Below the pieces are notes generated by a model, which saw nothing but the letters and a program-made list of their open reading frames with translations, was not told the DNA's origin and did not search any database. A program made the position numbers and the translations under genes. A stretch of 40,904 bases of DNA from Aeromicrobium sp. Root344 (GTDB taxonomy: Bacteria; Actinomycetota; Actinomycetes; Propionibacteriales; Nocardioidaceae): the NCBI RefSeq assembly GCF_001425755.1, contig NZ_LMDH01000001.1, positions 3,833,351 through 3,874,254 of the forward strand, written 5' to 3'. Positions 1 through 8,454 of the stretch are shown here, one piece after another. Positions within the stretch are counted from its first letter, which is position 1. Each line of letters begins with the position of its first letter.

Positions 1-2
1 CC

Positions 3-1148
3 GACTACCAACCACCGCTCCGCTGGTGGAACCACGCGTGGCGCTACGTCCTCGTCCTGACGATCTCCGGCACAGCGTGGTTCGAGATCGCGTACTGGCA
101 GTGGGACCACCATCGCCTGTGGTTCTGGAGCGACCTCGGCCTCGGGCTCGCGGGTCTCGTCGCCGTGCACTGGCGCCGCCGTCTCCCCGTCGCCGTTGCC
201 GTGCTCACCAATGTCGCCTCGTTCGTGTCATGGTCGTCCGCCGGGCCGGGCACGCTCGCCCTCGTCTCGCTGTCCACCCGTCGGCGGTGGCGCGAGATCA
301 TCCCGATCGGCCTGCTCGCGATCGCCGCAAGCCTGATCGCCGAGAACAACAACCCGGTCAGCGACGACGTCCTGGCGTTCACGATCCCGTTCATCGTCGC
401 TGTCGTCGGCGTCTCGGTCGGCTGGGGCATGTACATCGGCTCACGCCGCGAGCTGCTCGCCACGCTGCGCGAACGCGCCCGTACCGCCGAGTCGGAGCAG
501 TCAGCACGCGTCGCCCAGGCGCGTACGGCCGAGCGTGGCCGCATCGCGCGCGAGATGCACGACGTCCTCGCGCACCGCATCTCGCTCGTCACGATGCATG
601 CCGGTGCGCTGACCTATCGCGAGGACCTCACGGCTGAGGAGATGCGCGCGACTGCGGCGGTGATCCAGGAGAGCTCGCACCAAGCGCTGGTGGAGCTGCG
701 CGACGTCCTCGGCATCCTCCGAGACGACGCCGGCGATGCCGGTCCCGAGCGCCCGCAACCGTCTGCCGTCGACGTGCCGGCCCTGCTCGACGAAGCGCGG
801 GCGACCGGCATGCGGATCGAGACCGAGGAGCTCGTCGCGCTCGACGGCATACCCGAGACCCTCGGACGTACGCTCTATCGCGTCGTGCAGGAGAGCCTCA
901 CGAATGCCCGCAAGCACGCGCCCAACACGCTCGTCACGGTGTCGGTGACCGGCAGCCCGTGGGCCGGGCTGACGATCGTGGTGGCCAACCCGCTCGAGGT
1001 CGGCTCGAGCCGAGTCGCGGTCCCGGAGTCGGGGCTCGGCCTCATCGGTCTCGCCGAGCGCACGGCCCTGGTCGGCGGCAAGCTGACGCACCGGATCACC
1101 CCGGGGCGCGAGTTCGTCGTCGAGGCATGGCTACCGTGGCCGGCATGA
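3..1148 (+). CDS. NarL-type sensor histidine kinase, 5'-truncated by window edge
   Basis: The reading frame is open from the first bases, so the true start lies outside the window; 381 residues are visible. The N-terminal part has several hydrophobic stretches that look like membrane segments. The dimerisation/phospho-acceptor region carries EMHDVLAHR, typical of HisKA_3 kinases, so the acceptor is the His of MHD. An ATPase domain follows with an N-box-like QESLTNARKHA and a G-box-like GLGLIGL. Such kinases autophosphorylate and pass phosphate to a LuxR-type regulator. The stop overlaps the next start as ATGA, so kinase and regulator are translationally coupled. The signal sensed cannot be read from the sequence. 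Confidence 0.93.
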   Translation, partial: DYQPPLRWWNHAWRYVLVLTISGTAWFEIAYWQWDHHRLWFWSDLGLGLAGLVAVHWRRRLPVAVAVLTNVASFVSWSSAGPGTLALVSLSTRRRWREIIPIGLLAIAASLIAENNNPVSDDVLAFTIPFIVAVVGVSVGWGMYIGSRRELLATLRERARTAESEQSARVAQARTAERGRIAREMHDVLAHRISLVTMHAGALTYREDLTAEEMRATAAVIQESSHQALVELRDVLGILRDDAGDAGPERPQPSAVDVPALLDEARATGMRIETEELVALDGIPETLGRTLYRVVQESLTNARKHAPNTLVTVSVTGSPWAGLTIVVANPLEVGSSRVAVPESGLGLIGLAERTALVGGKLTHRITPGREFVVEAWLPWPA

Positions 1149-1801
1149 CGACACGGGTGCTGCTGGCCGACGACGATCCACTCGTCCGGGCTGGTCTGGC
1201 ACTGATCCTCGGTGGCTCCGACACCATCAGCGTCGTCGGCGAAGCGGCCAACGGCCAGGAGGCTGTCGACACCGTGCGGTCGGGCGGAATCGACGTCGTG
1301 CTGATGGACATCCGGATGCCGGTGCTCGACGGCATCGCGGCCACGGCCGCCGTGCTCGAGCTGCCGGATCCTCCCAAGGTCATTGTGCTCACGACGTTCG
1401 ACGCCGACGAGTACGTCGTACGGGCACTCGCTGCGGGTGCGAACGGGTTCCTCCTCAAGGACACACCGCCGGCCGAGATCGTCGCGGCGATCGGCAAGGT
1501 GATCGACGGCGAGCCCATGCTGTCGCCCACGATCACCCAGCAGCTCATCCGTCAGGTGACGGACGCTGCGCCCGGACACCGCGACGATGCCGCAGCGGTG
1601 TCGCGGGTCGCCTGCCTCACCGAACGCGAGCGCGAGGTGGCGATCGCCGTGGGTGGCGGCTCGTCGAACGCCGAGATCGCCGCCGATCTCCACATGAGCA
1701 TCGCCACGGTCAAGGCGCACATCTCGCACATCTTCACCAAGCTCGACGCGACCAACCGGGTGCAGGTCGCCATCGCGATGCACGACGCCGGCCTGCTCTA
1801 A
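1145..1801 (+). CDS. NarL/LuxR-family two-component response regulator
   Basis: This 218-residue protein is the partner of the upstream kinase. The receiver domain (about residues 1-120) has the acidic pair in LLADDDPLV, the phospho-acceptor Asp in VLMDIRMP, and a conserved Lys in FLLKD. A LuxR-type helix-turn-helix follows near the C-terminus (LTEREREVAIAV, then NAEIAADLHMSIATVKAHI). The start at 1145 overlaps the kinase stop; an in-frame ATG at 1127 would add six residues and is less likely. A long hairpin lies just downstream. Target genes are unknown. Confidence 0.95.
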   Translation: MTTRVLLADDDPLVRAGLALILGGSDTISVVGEAANGQEAVDTVRSGGIDVVLMDIRMPVLDGIAATAAVLELPDPPKVIVLTTFDADEYVVRALAAGANGFLLKDTPPAEIVAAIGKVIDGEPMLSPTITQQLIRQVTDAAPGHRDDAAAVSRVACLTEREREVAIAVGGGSSNAEIAADLHMSIATVKAHISHIFTKLDATNRVQVAIAMHDAGLL

Positions 1802-1812
1802 CGCGTACGCAC

Positions 1813-1878
1813 GCCGACTTTTGAAGCGTTGCGCATGTTCTGCGGCTCAAGTACCTGCGCAACGCTTCAAAAGTTGGC
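1813..1878. terminator. Long perfect hairpin between convergent genes
   Basis: Arms 1817-1835 and 1856-1874 are exact reverse complements (19 bp). The stem extends through one G-U pair and three further pairs to about 23 bp, with a 20-base loop at 1836-1855. It lies between the ends of the response regulator and the Lsr2 gene. The arm includes a run of four T on either strand, so it could terminate transcription from both sides. Termination is inferred; the palindrome is seen directly. Confidence 0.75.
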
Positions 1879-1886
1879 CGTCGACG

Positions 1887-2258
1887 TCAGGAGTGGGCGG
1901 CGTTGAACGCCTCGATCACCTTGGACGGCGCTCGGCGGTTGTCGCTGACCTGGTGGCCGTTGGCTCGCGCCCATTCACGGAGGTCGTGGATCGTGTAGCC
2001 GTCCATGATCGCGACGCCGGCGCCGCCCCGCCCACGGCTGCTGCGCGGCGCGTAGGTGTCACGGACCTCCTCGGCCCCGTCCAGGAGGTTGCGGAGGAAG
2101 TCGTCGACAGCCTTCTTGGACTCGTCTGACAGGTAGAGCTCGTACGTCCGGCCGTTGATCCGATAGCGCTCCGGAGGCGTGTCGGGGTGCAGCTCCTTGC
2201 CGTCGTAGTCGTCGATCACCGTCACGATCGGCTCGGGGACGATCTCGCGCTTGGGCAT
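1887..2258 (-). CDS. lsr2: Lsr2-family nucleoid-associated protein
   Basis: This 123-residue protein has the two-part Lsr2 plan. The N-terminal dimerisation region (VTVIDDYDGKEL, then RTYELYLSDES) is followed by a basic Arg/Gly linker (RSSRGRGG) and a C-terminal DNA-binding domain (IHDLREWARANGHQVSD, ending EAFNAAH). Lsr2 proteins bridge AT-rich DNA and silence horizontally acquired genes in actinobacteria. The N-terminus has an extra MPKREIVPEP before the usual first strand, and the middle differs from classical Lsr2, so this may be a paralogue. A GAAGGAG Shine-Dalgarno precedes the ATG. It lies 24 bases downstream of the amine oxidase stop and may be cotranscribed with it. Confidence 0.85.
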   Translation of the reverse strand: MPKREIVPEPIVTVIDDYDGKELHPDTPPERYRINGRTYELYLSDESKKAVDDFLRNLLDGAEEVRDTYAPRSSRGRGGAGVAIMDGYTIHDLREWARANGHQVSDNRRAPSKVIEAFNAAHS

Positions 2259-2282
2259 ACGTTCTCCTTCGGCTGGACGCGG

Positions 2283-3617
2283 TCAGGATAGTCCAGCCCA
2301 CGCCTGCGCGATCGGGATGTCGTGCTGCAGCACGTTGACGGCGGCCCGGTGACCCGAGGCCATCGCCGCCGTCACGGTCGCCGGGTCGTCCGTCCATGTC
2401 GCCTCGCCCGCGATGTGCAGGACGCCGCCGATCGGGGTCGCCAGATCGTCGTGGTCGGCTGTCGTGGAGCCCACCGTCATGTACGCGTAGGAGCCGCGTG
2501 CGAACGGATCGCCCTGCCAGTCGGTGGTGTGGACCTCGACCGGCTCCTCCACCCGATCGCCGTACAGCCGTCGAAGCTGCGCGAGGACCGACTCGACGAT
2601 CTTCGACTGCTTCCACCCGCGCGTCGCCACGGCCGCAGGCCCGGCCGCGAACGTCAGGAGCGTCGGTTCGCCGTGCAGCGACGTGAGGTCGTACCAGGAG
2701 TGCCACCACGCCCCCTCGGGACCCTGTTGGCGTACGACGTAGACGTCCTCGTCCCAGAACCGGGTCCGGAACCGCAGGAAGACCTTCTCGAAGGCGTTCA
2801 TCTCAAGGCGGCCCAGCGCCCCGGCCACCGGCTCAGGCAGCGGAGGCTCGATGACCAGGTCGGCGCTGCGCAGCACCCCCACCGGCACCGTCAGGATGAC
2901 GCACCGGCTCGACATCTCGGTCCCGTCGACGGTGACGACCACGCCGTCCGACCCCCAGCGCACGTGCGACACGACGTGCTCGAGGCGAATGTCGAGCCCG
3001 GCCGCGAGGCCTTCGGGGAGGCGATCGTAGCCGTCAGGGAACACCACCTCGTCGCCGTCGATCACGTCGTCGTCGAGACCGTGGGCCGCGAGGTCCTCGC
3101 TCGCCACCCCGTACTGCTCCTCTGAGCGGTGCCGGAGGTACTCGCGCACGCGCTCGCTGCGGGCCCCGTCCCACCCCAGCGACGCGACCACGTTCTCGCA
3201 CACGTCGGCGTACGACGCTTCCGCCTCGGAGGCGGCGATGACCTCGGGCAGCAGGGAGTCGACCGTGTGGATGTCGTCGACGAAGCGCCGAGCCGCGGCG
3301 TCCGGCAGGCGCACGCCGTCCGGACCGAAGTAGGCGATCGGACGACCGTCGGGCTGGTAGCCGCCCACCGTGAACTCGTGCATCCGCATCCCGAACGCCG
3401 TCGCAGCCGCTGCGACCGGGCTGTCGGCGGTCCCATGGATCCACGAGGCGCCGAGATCCGTGGCACGCCCGTCACGTCGGTCGGTCCACACGCGGCCGCC
3501 GACCCGGTCACGGGCCTCCAGGACGACCACGCGTCTGCCCTCGCGTGACAGCAGCCGGGCGGCCGTCAGCCCTGCCACGCCGGCGCCGACCACGATGACG
3601 TCGTGGTGCTCCACCAT
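2283..3617 (-). CDS. FAD-dependent amine oxidase (flavin monoamine oxidase family)
   Basis: This 444-residue protein has an N-terminal Rossmann FAD motif (VVGAGVAGLTAARLL, near residues 9-23), the GGRVWT motif near residue 40, and a C-terminal flavin-contacting segment (LHIAGEATW). These mark the monoamine oxidase/polyamine oxidase superfamily, which oxidises amines to aldehydes with release of H2O2 and ammonia or an amine. It lies 15 bases downstream of an aldehyde dehydrogenase on the same strand and beside polyamine transport genes. A polyamine or biogenic amine substrate is therefore likely but inferred. No secretion signal is seen, so it is probably cytoplasmic. Confidence 0.88.
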   Translation of the reverse strand: MVEHHDVIVVGAGVAGLTAARLLSREGRRVVVLEARDRVGGRVWTDRRDGRATDLGASWIHGTADSPVAAAATAFGMRMHEFTVGGYQPDGRPIAYFGPDGVRLPDAAARRFVDDIHTVDSLLPEVIAASEAEASYADVCENVVASLGWDGARSERVREYLRHRSEEQYGVASEDLAAHGLDDDVIDGDEVVFPDGYDRLPEGLAAGLDIRLEHVVSHVRWGSDGVVVTVDGTEMSSRCVILTVPVGVLRSADLVIEPPLPEPVAGALGRLEMNAFEKVFLRFRTRFWDEDVYVVRQQGPEGAWWHSWYDLTSLHGEPTLLTFAAGPAAVATRGWKQSKIVESVLAQLRRLYGDRVEEPVEVHTTDWQGDPFARGSYAYMTVGSTTADHDDLATPIGGVLHIAGEATWTDDPATVTAAMASGHRAAVNVLQHDIPIAQAWAGLS

Positions 3618-3632
3618 CGTCCGACCCCGGCC

Positions 3633-5078
3633 CTAGGCGTCCAGGTTGGTCATGACGTGCTTGATGCGGGTGTAGTCCTCGAGCCCGTACATCGACAGGT
3701 CCTTGCCGTAGCCGGAGTGCTTGAAGCCGCCGTGGGGCATCTCCGCGACGATCGGGATGTGCGTGTTGATCCAGACGCAGCCGAAGTCGAGGCGCCGGGC
3801 CATGCGCATCGCCCGGCCGTGGTCCTTCGTCCACACCGACGACGACAGGCCGTAGTCGACACCGTTGGCCCACCGCACGGCCTCGTCCTCGTCGCTGAAC
3901 TGCTGGACCGTGATGACCGGGCCGAAGATCTCGTCCTGGCTGGCGTGGTCGTCCTGCCGCAGGCCCGAGAGCACGGTCGGCTCGAAGAAGTAGCCCTCGC
4001 CGAGCGCCGTCATCCGCGAGCCGCCGGTCTCGAGCCGCGCGTGGTCAGGCAGGGAGTCGATGAACTCCTTGACGTGGGCGAGCTGGTTGGCGTTGTTGAC
4101 CGGACCCAGGTCGACGTCGTCGTCGGGCATGCCGACCCTGGTGCCGCGAGCGGCCTCGGTCAGCGCCGCCGTGAAGTCGGCTGCCACCCGCGGATGGACC
4201 AGGACGCGCGTCGCCGCGGTGCAGTCCTGCCCGGCGTTGAAGTAGCCGGCACCGGCGATGCCCTCCGCGGCGGCTGCCAGATCGGCATCGTCGAACACGA
4301 CGACAGGAGCCTTGCCACCGAGCTCCAGGTGCGGCTTCTTGAGGTCGGCGGCTGCCGCAGCGGCGACCTCCATGCCGGCGCGTACGGACCCGGTGATCGC
4401 GACCATCTGCGGCGTCGGGTGCGTCACCAGGGCCCGGCCGGTGTCACGGTCGCCGCAGACGACGTTGAAGACGCCCGGCGGGAAGAACTCCTGGGCGATC
4501 TCGGCCAGCAGCGTCGTGGACGCCGGCGTCGTGTCGCTGGGCTTCAGGACGATCGTGTTGCCGGCAGCCAGGGCGGGCGCGATCTTCCAGATCGCCATGA
4601 CGAACGGGTAGTTCCACGGCGTCACCTGGGCCACGACCCCGATCGGCTCGCGGCGAATCATCGAGGTGTGGCCACGCAGGTACTCCCCTGCCGACTTGCC
4701 CTCCAGCACCCGCGCCGCACCGGCGTAGAACGTCATGGCGTCCAAGGCCTGGCCGAGGATCTCCTCGGTCAGGGTCAGCGCCTTGGGCTTGCCGGTGTCG
4801 CGTGACTCGACGTCAACGATCTCGTGAGCCCGGTCCTCGATGGCCCGGGCGAGCTGGTGCAGCATCTTCGACCGCTCGTACGGTGTCGTGTCCCGCCACG
4901 TCTCGAACGCCGTCGCGGCGGCTCCGAACGCACGATCGACGTCCTCCGCGCCGGACAGCGGCGCCGAGGCATACACCTGACCGGTCGACGGATCGATGAC
5001 GTCGTACGTCGCGCCGCTCACCGCCGGGACGAGTGCTCCGTTGATGACGTTGGTGATCGCTCGGTCCATGGGCTCCAT
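3633..5078 (-). CDS. Aldehyde dehydrogenase, gamma-aminobutyraldehyde dehydrogenase-like
   Basis: This 481-residue NAD(P)-dependent aldehyde dehydrogenase has full family length. It shows the oxyanion Asn in PWNYP (near 156), Lys in LKPSD (near 179), the general base Glu in LELGGK (near 252) and the catalytic Cys in AGQDCTA (near 286). Sequence style and context resemble enzymes oxidising 4-aminobutyraldehyde from putrescine to GABA. It is divergent from a class III aminotransferase that could supply the aldehyde and precedes the amine oxidase, which could also supply it. A GAGG motif precedes the ATG at 5078; a second in-frame ATG at 5069 is possible. The exact substrate is an inference. Confidence 0.9.
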   Translation of the reverse strand: MEPMDRAITNVINGALVPAVSGATYDVIDPSTGQVYASAPLSGAEDVDRAFGAAATAFETWRDTTPYERSKMLHQLARAIEDRAHEIVDVESRDTGKPKALTLTEEILGQALDAMTFYAGAARVLEGKSAGEYLRGHTSMIRREPIGVVAQVTPWNYPFVMAIWKIAPALAAGNTIVLKPSDTTPASTTLLAEIAQEFFPPGVFNVVCGDRDTGRALVTHPTPQMVAITGSVRAGMEVAAAAAADLKKPHLELGGKAPVVVFDDADLAAAAEGIAGAGYFNAGQDCTAATRVLVHPRVAADFTAALTEAARGTRVGMPDDDVDLGPVNNANQLAHVKEFIDSLPDHARLETGGSRMTALGEGYFFEPTVLSGLRQDDHASQDEIFGPVITVQQFSDEDEAVRWANGVDYGLSSSVWTKDHGRAMRMARRLDFGCVWINTHIPIVAEMPHGGFKHSGYGKDLSMYGLEDYTRIKHVMTNLDA

Positions 5079-5105
5079 CCAACCTCAATCTCCCGCGAGA
5101 GGCAA

Positions 5106-5175
5106 CGGAATCCGAAGCAAACAGCAGATCACACGACGAATTCCCTTGTCTTTGTGACCAGCATCTTGCGATCAT
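5106..5175 (+). promoter_or_regulatory. Candidate operator and promoter for the class III aminotransferase
   Basis: A -35-like TTGTCT (5146-5151) and a -10-like GATCAT (5170-5175) are separated by 18 bases, six bases before the ATG. Upstream lie CGGAATCCG (5106-5114) and CGAATTCCC (5138-5146), with centres 32 bases apart, about three helical turns. The block 5106-5150 matches the opposite strand of 10814-10858 at 27 of 45 positions without gaps. Both copies continue into an identical ATCTTGCGA. The promoter and Lrp-operator roles are inferred from position and conservation. Confidence 0.55.
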
Positions 5176-5181
5176 GGCTGC

Positions 5182-6564
5182 ATGAGCTACTCCGACGAGG
5201 AATACACCCGACTGCAGAAGGCCGGCAAGCGCCACCTGTGGATGCACTTCTCCCGCCACGGGAGCTACGACGATGCCCACGACATCCCGATCATCACCAA
5301 GGGCGACGGCATGTACGTGTGGGATGCCAAGGGGCGCAAGTACCTCGACGGGCTCGCCGGGCTGTTCGTCGTCCAGGCCGGGCACGGCCGCCAGGAGCTG
5401 GCCGAGGCCGCCGCGAAGCAGGCCGCCGAGCTGTCGTTCTTCCCCATCTGGACGTTCGCACACCCCAACGCGATCGAGCTCGCCGAGCGCATCGCGGCAT
5501 ACGCGCCCGGCGACCTCAACCGGGTGTTCTTCACGACGGGCGGCGGCGAGGCGGTCGAGACCGCGTGGAAGGCCGCGAAGCAGTACTTCAAGCTCACGGG
5601 AAAGCCGCTCAAGACCAAGGTCATCAGCCGCCAGATCGCCTATCACGGGACCCCGCACGGCGCGCTCTCGATCACCGGCATCCCGGCGCTCAAGCAGATG
5701 TTCGAGCCCCTCGTGCCGTCGACCGTGCACGTGCCCAACACGAACTTCTACCGCGCGCCCGAGCACGGCGACAACCTCGACGACTTCAGCATCTGGGCGG
5801 CCGACCAGATCGAGCACGCGATCCTCGCCGAGGGTCCCGACACGGTCGCCGCGGTGTTCCTCGAGCCGGTGCAGAACGCCGGTGGCTGCTTCCCGCCCCC
5901 GCCCGGCTACTTCCAGCGCGTACGCGAGATCTGCGACCGGCACGACGTCCTGCTCGTCTCGGACGAGGTCATCTGCGCGTTCGGCCGGCTCGGCGAGATG
6001 TTCGGCGCCACCCGGTACGACTACGTGCCCGACATGATCACGTGCGCCAAGGGCCTCACGTCCGGCTACTCCCCCCTCGGCGCGATGATCGCGACCGACC
6101 GGGTCATGGAGCCGTTCCTGCAGGGTGACAACAGCTTCGCCCACGGCTACACGTTCGGCGGGCACCCCGTGTCGACTGCCGTCGCGATGGCGAACCTGGA
6201 CATCTTCGAGCGGGAGAAGCTCAACGAGAACGTCCGCAACAACGAGGCCGCGTTCCGGGCGACGCTCGAGAAGCTCCTCGACCTCGACATCGTCGGCGAC
6301 GTCCGCGGCGACGGCTTCTTCTACGGCATCGAGCTGGTCAAGGACAAGGCGACCAAGGAGACGTTCGACGACGACGAGTCGGAGCGCCTGCTGCGCGGGT
6401 TCCTGTCCAAGGCGCTGTTCGAGAACGGCCTCTACTGCCGCGCCGACGACCGCGGCGACCCCGTCATCCAGCTCTCGCCGCCGATCATCGCCGATCAGAG
6501 CCACTTCGACGAGATGGAGTCGATCCTGCGATCGGTGCTGACCGAGGCTCAGGGTCACCTCTGA
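5182..6564 (+). CDS. Class III (omega) aminotransferase, putrescine/polyamine type
   Basis: This 460-residue PLP enzyme is of fold type I, class III. It has the FFTTGGGEAVETAWK cofactor-phosphate region, the conserved Asp in VSDEVICAFGRLG (near 261) and the Schiff-base Lys in CAKGLTSGYSPLGA (near 290). Family members move the terminal amino group of putrescine, cadaverine, GABA or beta-alanine to pyruvate or 2-oxoglutarate. Sitting between an aminobutyraldehyde-type dehydrogenase and a polyamine importer, a putrescine:pyruvate-type reaction is the best guess. No clear Shine-Dalgarno precedes the ATG and the candidate -10 ends six bases upstream, so the mRNA may be leaderless. Confidence 0.9.
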   Translation: MSYSDEEYTRLQKAGKRHLWMHFSRHGSYDDAHDIPIITKGDGMYVWDAKGRKYLDGLAGLFVVQAGHGRQELAEAAAKQAAELSFFPIWTFAHPNAIELAERIAAYAPGDLNRVFFTTGGGEAVETAWKAAKQYFKLTGKPLKTKVISRQIAYHGTPHGALSITGIPALKQMFEPLVPSTVHVPNTNFYRAPEHGDNLDDFSIWAADQIEHAILAEGPDTVAAVFLEPVQNAGGCFPPPPGYFQRVREICDRHDVLLVSDEVICAFGRLGEMFGATRYDYVPDMITCAKGLTSGYSPLGAMIATDRVMEPFLQGDNSFAHGYTFGGHPVSTAVAMANLDIFEREKLNENVRNNEAAFRATLEKLLDLDIVGDVRGDGFFYGIELVKDKATKETFDDDESERLLRGFLSKALFENGLYCRADDRGDPVIQLSPPIIADQSHFDEMESILRSVLTEAQGHL

Positions 6565-6567
6565 CCT

Positions 6568-6690
6568 GCGGTTTACCAAGAGGTCAGGGCAAACAGCCAC
6601 TCCTCAGGGCGCACGCGCCTTGCGGAGTGGCTGTTTGCCGTGCGGGGTCGACGCCCGCGCGAAGTTTGCCGTGACCTCTTGGTAAACCGC
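6568..6690. terminator. Nested double palindrome (three-way-junction type) between convergent genes
   Basis: Outer arms 6568-6586 and 6672-6690 are perfect 19-bp reverse complements. Inside, 6588-6603 and 6624-6639 form a second perfect 16-bp stem whose loop holds a further GGCGC/GCGCC stem. A third small stem (GCGGG/CCCGC) lies near 6642-6658. The hexamer TTTGCC occurs twice, at 6634-6639 and 6665-6670. The element fills the gap between the aminotransferase and the permease. Bidirectional termination is the simplest role; a mobile palindromic repeat is an alternative. Confidence 0.7.
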
Positions 6691-6698
6691 CAACCCGG

Positions 6699-7523
6699 TC
6701 AGGCAGCCAGGGCCTTCTCCTGGCGACGGCGGAAGATCTCGTTGCCCAGGACGATCGCGATCGCGATGACGAACATCGCCGTGCCGATCACGTTGACCTG
6801 CATCGGCACGCCACGTTGGTTGGCGCCATAGACGAACATCGGGAAGGTCACTTCCTGGCCCGCGTTGAGGTTCGTGATGATGAAGTCGTCGAACGACAAC
6901 GAGAAGCTCAGCAACGCCGCACCGATGATGCCCGGCAGGACCAGTGGGAACGTCACCCGCCAGAACGTCTGCACCTCGTTGGCGTACAGGTCCATGGCGG
7001 CCTGCTCGAGATTGTCGTCCAGCCCACTCAGGCGCGCCTTGACCGTGACGATCACGAACGACAGGCAGAACATCACGTGCGCGATGAGGATCGTGACGAA
7101 GCCCAGCTGCCCGCCGAAACCACGTGACACGAAGAGCGCCAGCAGCGACGAGCCCATCACGATCTCGGGCGACGCCATCGGCAGGAAGATGATGAGGTTC
7201 GCCGCCCTGCGCCCCACGAACTTGTGCCGGGACAGCGCGAACGCGGCCAACGTGCCGAGGATCGTCGCGACCAGCGTCGCCAGGAGGGCGATCTCGATGC
7301 TGAGGATGACCGAGTCCTTCATGCCGCCGGGCTTGAACGGGTGCAGCCAGTTGTTCCACGTGAAGTCCTGGAACTTGTAGACGTTCTTGGACTTGCTGTT
7401 GTTGTTGAAGCTCATCAGCACGACGACGGCGATCGGCACGAACGTGTAGACCAGCACCAGGAGTCCGAGTCCGAGCACGAGGTGCTTGCCGATCCAGCGC
7501 CTGAGGCGCGCGAGCGTGCTCAT
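6699..7523 (-). CDS. potC: Spermidine/putrescine ABC transporter permease (PotC-like)
   Basis: This 274-residue inner-membrane permease has about six hydrophobic segments, starting with VLGLGLLVLVYTFVPIAVVV. The cytoplasmic EAA loop, which contacts the ATPase, is visible as LEQAAMDLYANEVQTFWRVT followed by FPLVLPGI. SFDDFIITN after the loop is typical of PotC proteins. Its start overlaps the PotB-like stop by four bases (ATGA). It is the last gene of the four-gene transporter operon, followed by the nested palindrome. The transported polyamine cannot be specified. Confidence 0.9.
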   Translation of the reverse strand: MSTLARLRRWIGKHLVLGLGLLVLVYTFVPIAVVVLMSFNNNSKSKNVYKFQDFTWNNWLHPFKPGGMKDSVILSIEIALLATLVATILGTLAAFALSRHKFVGRRAANLIIFLPMASPEIVMGSSLLALFVSRGFGGQLGFVTILIAHVMFCLSFVIVTVKARLSGLDDNLEQAAMDLYANEVQTFWRVTFPLVLPGIIGAALLSFSLSFDDFIITNLNAGQEVTFPMFVYGANQRGVPMQVNVIGTAMFVIAIAIVLGNEIFRRRQEKALAA

Positions 7524-8452
7524 ACGAGGTCCTCCGTTCCCGAGGTGCGGACATAGACCAGGACGAGCCCGACGATGATCGCCATGAGGGTGACCGACAG
7601 CGCGCCGGCCGCCGCGTAGTCGCCCTGGGTCGTGAACAGGCTCTGGATCACGTTGCCGACCATCTTGGTGTTGGTGTTGCCGAGCAGCGTGGCGTTGATG
7701 TAGTCACCGGCCGCCGGGATGAACGTCAGCAACGTGCCGGCGACGACGCCGGGCAGCGAGAGCGGGAACGTGACCTTGAAGAAGCCGCGTATCGGCGAGG
7801 CGTACAGGTCGCTGGACGCCTCGATCAGGCGCACGTCGATCTTCTCCAGGCTCGCGTAGAGCGGCAGCACCATGAACGGCAGGAAGTTGTAGGTCAGGCC
7901 GGCGATGACGGCGAACGGCGTCGCCAGCAGCCGGTCGTCGGTGCCGGTCAGGCCGATGAAGTTGAGCAGGTTGGTCAGGTGGATCGTCTGGGCGAACCCG
8001 ACGACCCAGCCGTCATCGGCGAGGATCAGCTTCCACGACAGGGTCCGGAGCAGGAACGACGTGAAGAACGGTGCGATGACCAGGACCAGCATCAGGTTCT
8101 TCCACCGGCCGGCCTTGAACGCGATCGCATAGGCCAGGACGTACCCGATGACGAGGCAGGCGAGAGTCGCGATGCCGGCGTACCAGATCGACCTCCAAAG
8201 CTGGGCCTTGTAGTCGTTGATCGCGTCGAAGTAGTTCGCGAAGTGCCACGTCATGTCGTAGCCGGTCAGGACCGATCCGTTCGGGTCGAACAGGCTCGAG
8301 GAGACCAGCGAGTAGAACGGGATGACGAAGAACACCCCGAGCCACAGCGCGGCGGGCAGGATCAGCCAGTAGCCCGTGAGCTTGCGACCCCGCGGCGCTG
8401 GCGCGGCGGTGTCGTGCGGGTTGGCCGGGGCGATGCCGGCGGTCGAGGTCAT
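7520..8452 (-). CDS. potB: Spermidine/putrescine ABC transporter permease (PotB-like)
   Basis: This 310-residue permease begins at an ATG (8450-8452) two bases after the ATPase gene ends. The frame remains open upstream, but that part overlaps the ATPase gene and is not credible. Membrane segments begin at about residue 30 (LPAALWLGVFFVIPFYSLV). The EAA loop reads IEASSDLYASPIRGFFKVTF and is followed by PLSLPG. The N-terminus is Ala/Pro-rich and cytosolic. It pairs with the PotC-like subunit to form the membrane pore. Confidence 0.9.
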   Translation of the reverse strand: MTSTAGIAPANPHDTAAPAPRGRKLTGYWLILPAALWLGVFFVIPFYSLVSSSLFDPNGSVLTGYDMTWHFANYFDAINDYKAQLWRSIWYAGIATLACLVIGYVLAYAIAFKAGRWKNLMLVLVIAPFFTSFLLRTLSWKLILADDGWVVGFAQTIHLTNLLNFIGLTGTDDRLLATPFAVIAGLTYNFLPFMVLPLYASLEKIDVRLIEASSDLYASPIRGFFKVTFPLSLPGVVAGTLLTFIPAAGDYINATLLGNTNTKMVGNVIQSLFTTQGDYAAAGALSVTLMAIIVGLVLVYVRTSGTEDLV

Positions 8453-8454
8453 GG

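Noticed and set aside
4813..6600. A 595-codon minus-strand frame opposite the class III aminotransferase
   Set aside because: It covers a complete PLP aminotransferase and part of the dehydrogenase and shows no domain of its own.
6568..6690. tRNA-like cloverleaf
   Set aside because: Stem lengths are far too long and there is no T-loop, anticodon arm or CCA-end pattern.
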